Source of the DNA: Blautia sp.
GTDB taxonomy: Bacteria; Bacillota; Clostridia; Lachnospirales; Lachnospiraceae
Direction: 5' to 3'
Assembly (NCBI GenBank): GCA_030841965.1
Contig: JAUUSJ010000187.1
Coordinates: 1-6,944 of the forward strand
Length of the DNA stretch: 6,944 nt
Shown here: piece by piece, positions 6,879 to 6,944 of the stretch
Layout: every line of letters starts with the position of its first letter
Position numbering within the stretch: the first letter of the stretch is position 1
Notes under the pieces: model-generated
What the model was told of the DNA's origin: nothing
The model's input: only the letters and a program-made list of their open reading frames with translations
The model's database searches: none
Made by a program: the position numbers and the translations under genes

Positions 6879-6930
6879 CAGTCGATATGTCCTCGAAAAA
6901 CACGTTCGTTCCCACGGTTTTTCGACATAC
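6869..6930 (-). repeat. Hairpin-forming dispersed repeat, copy B (inverted)
   Basis: This is the second copy of the element at 1-66, in opposite orientation. TATGT (6886-6890) pairs with ACATA (6925-6929), and CGAAAAAC (6894-6901) pairs perfectly with GTTTTTCG (6917-6924). Bulge CCT lies at 6891-6893, and three further pairs (6903-6905 with 6914-6916) follow across a bulged A. Compared with copy A, an A-T pair in the outer stem is a G-C pair here, and the mismatch of copy A is a G-C pair here. The conserved flank, GCGAAGAGAGGCAGTCGA (6869-6886), differs from copy A at two bases. The loop differs strongly in sequence and by one base in length. Function unknown. Confidence 0.75.
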
Positions 6931-6944
6931 GCTGATTTATGCCG

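Noticed and set aside
6785..6928. A 47-codon ORF on the minus strand starting at ATG 6926-6928
   Set aside because: It has no ribosome binding site, is built from the repeat and the tandem units, and ends inside the fruA terminator stem. Copy A lacks the ATG. Probably a spurious ORF.

Overview
The window looks like chromosomal DNA from a low-to-moderate GC Firmicute, most plausibly a Clostridia / Lachnospiraceae-type gut or rumen bacterium. That placement is an inference from strong AGGAGG-type ribosome binding sites, TTG and GTG starts next to them, AT-leaning composition, clear hairpin-plus-T terminators and the protein families; nothing here fixes the species.

Layout: positions 1-66 hold one copy of a hairpin-forming repeat. 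Positions 144-4558 hold four genes on the + strand that read as one operon: (1) an RbsB-like sugar-binding protein tethered to the membrane by an N-terminal helix, (2) a six-helix membrane histidine kinase of the HisKA_3 (NarX/DesK) class, (3) its NarL/LuxR-type response regulator, overlapping the kinase gene by 8 bases, and (4) a family-1 (maltodextrin-type) solute-binding protein, also tethered by an N-terminal helix and without a lipobox. A strong intrinsic terminator (4608-4647) closes the operon. A sigma-A-like promoter (4685-4713) then drives a single gene, a fructose-family PTS permease with domain order IIA-IIB-IIC (4790-6733, fruA), closed by a second terminator (6776-6818). The last 110 bases carry a short tandem repeat and a second copy of the hairpin repeat, inverted relative to the first.

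Inferred working model: the two surface-tethered binding proteins act as ligand-detecting subunits for a kinase that has little extracytoplasmic sequence of its own, and the response regulator then adjusts carbohydrate genes. No ABC permease or ATPase gene is present, so the binding proteins look like receptors rather than transport parts. The adjacent PTS gene is a plausible but unproven target; it has its own promoter and terminator, and neither fruK nor fruR is next to it.

The two items most worth following are the dual-receptor two-component cluster and the pair of inverted hairpin repeats, which show a compensatory base-pair change between copies and bracket the whole gene content.
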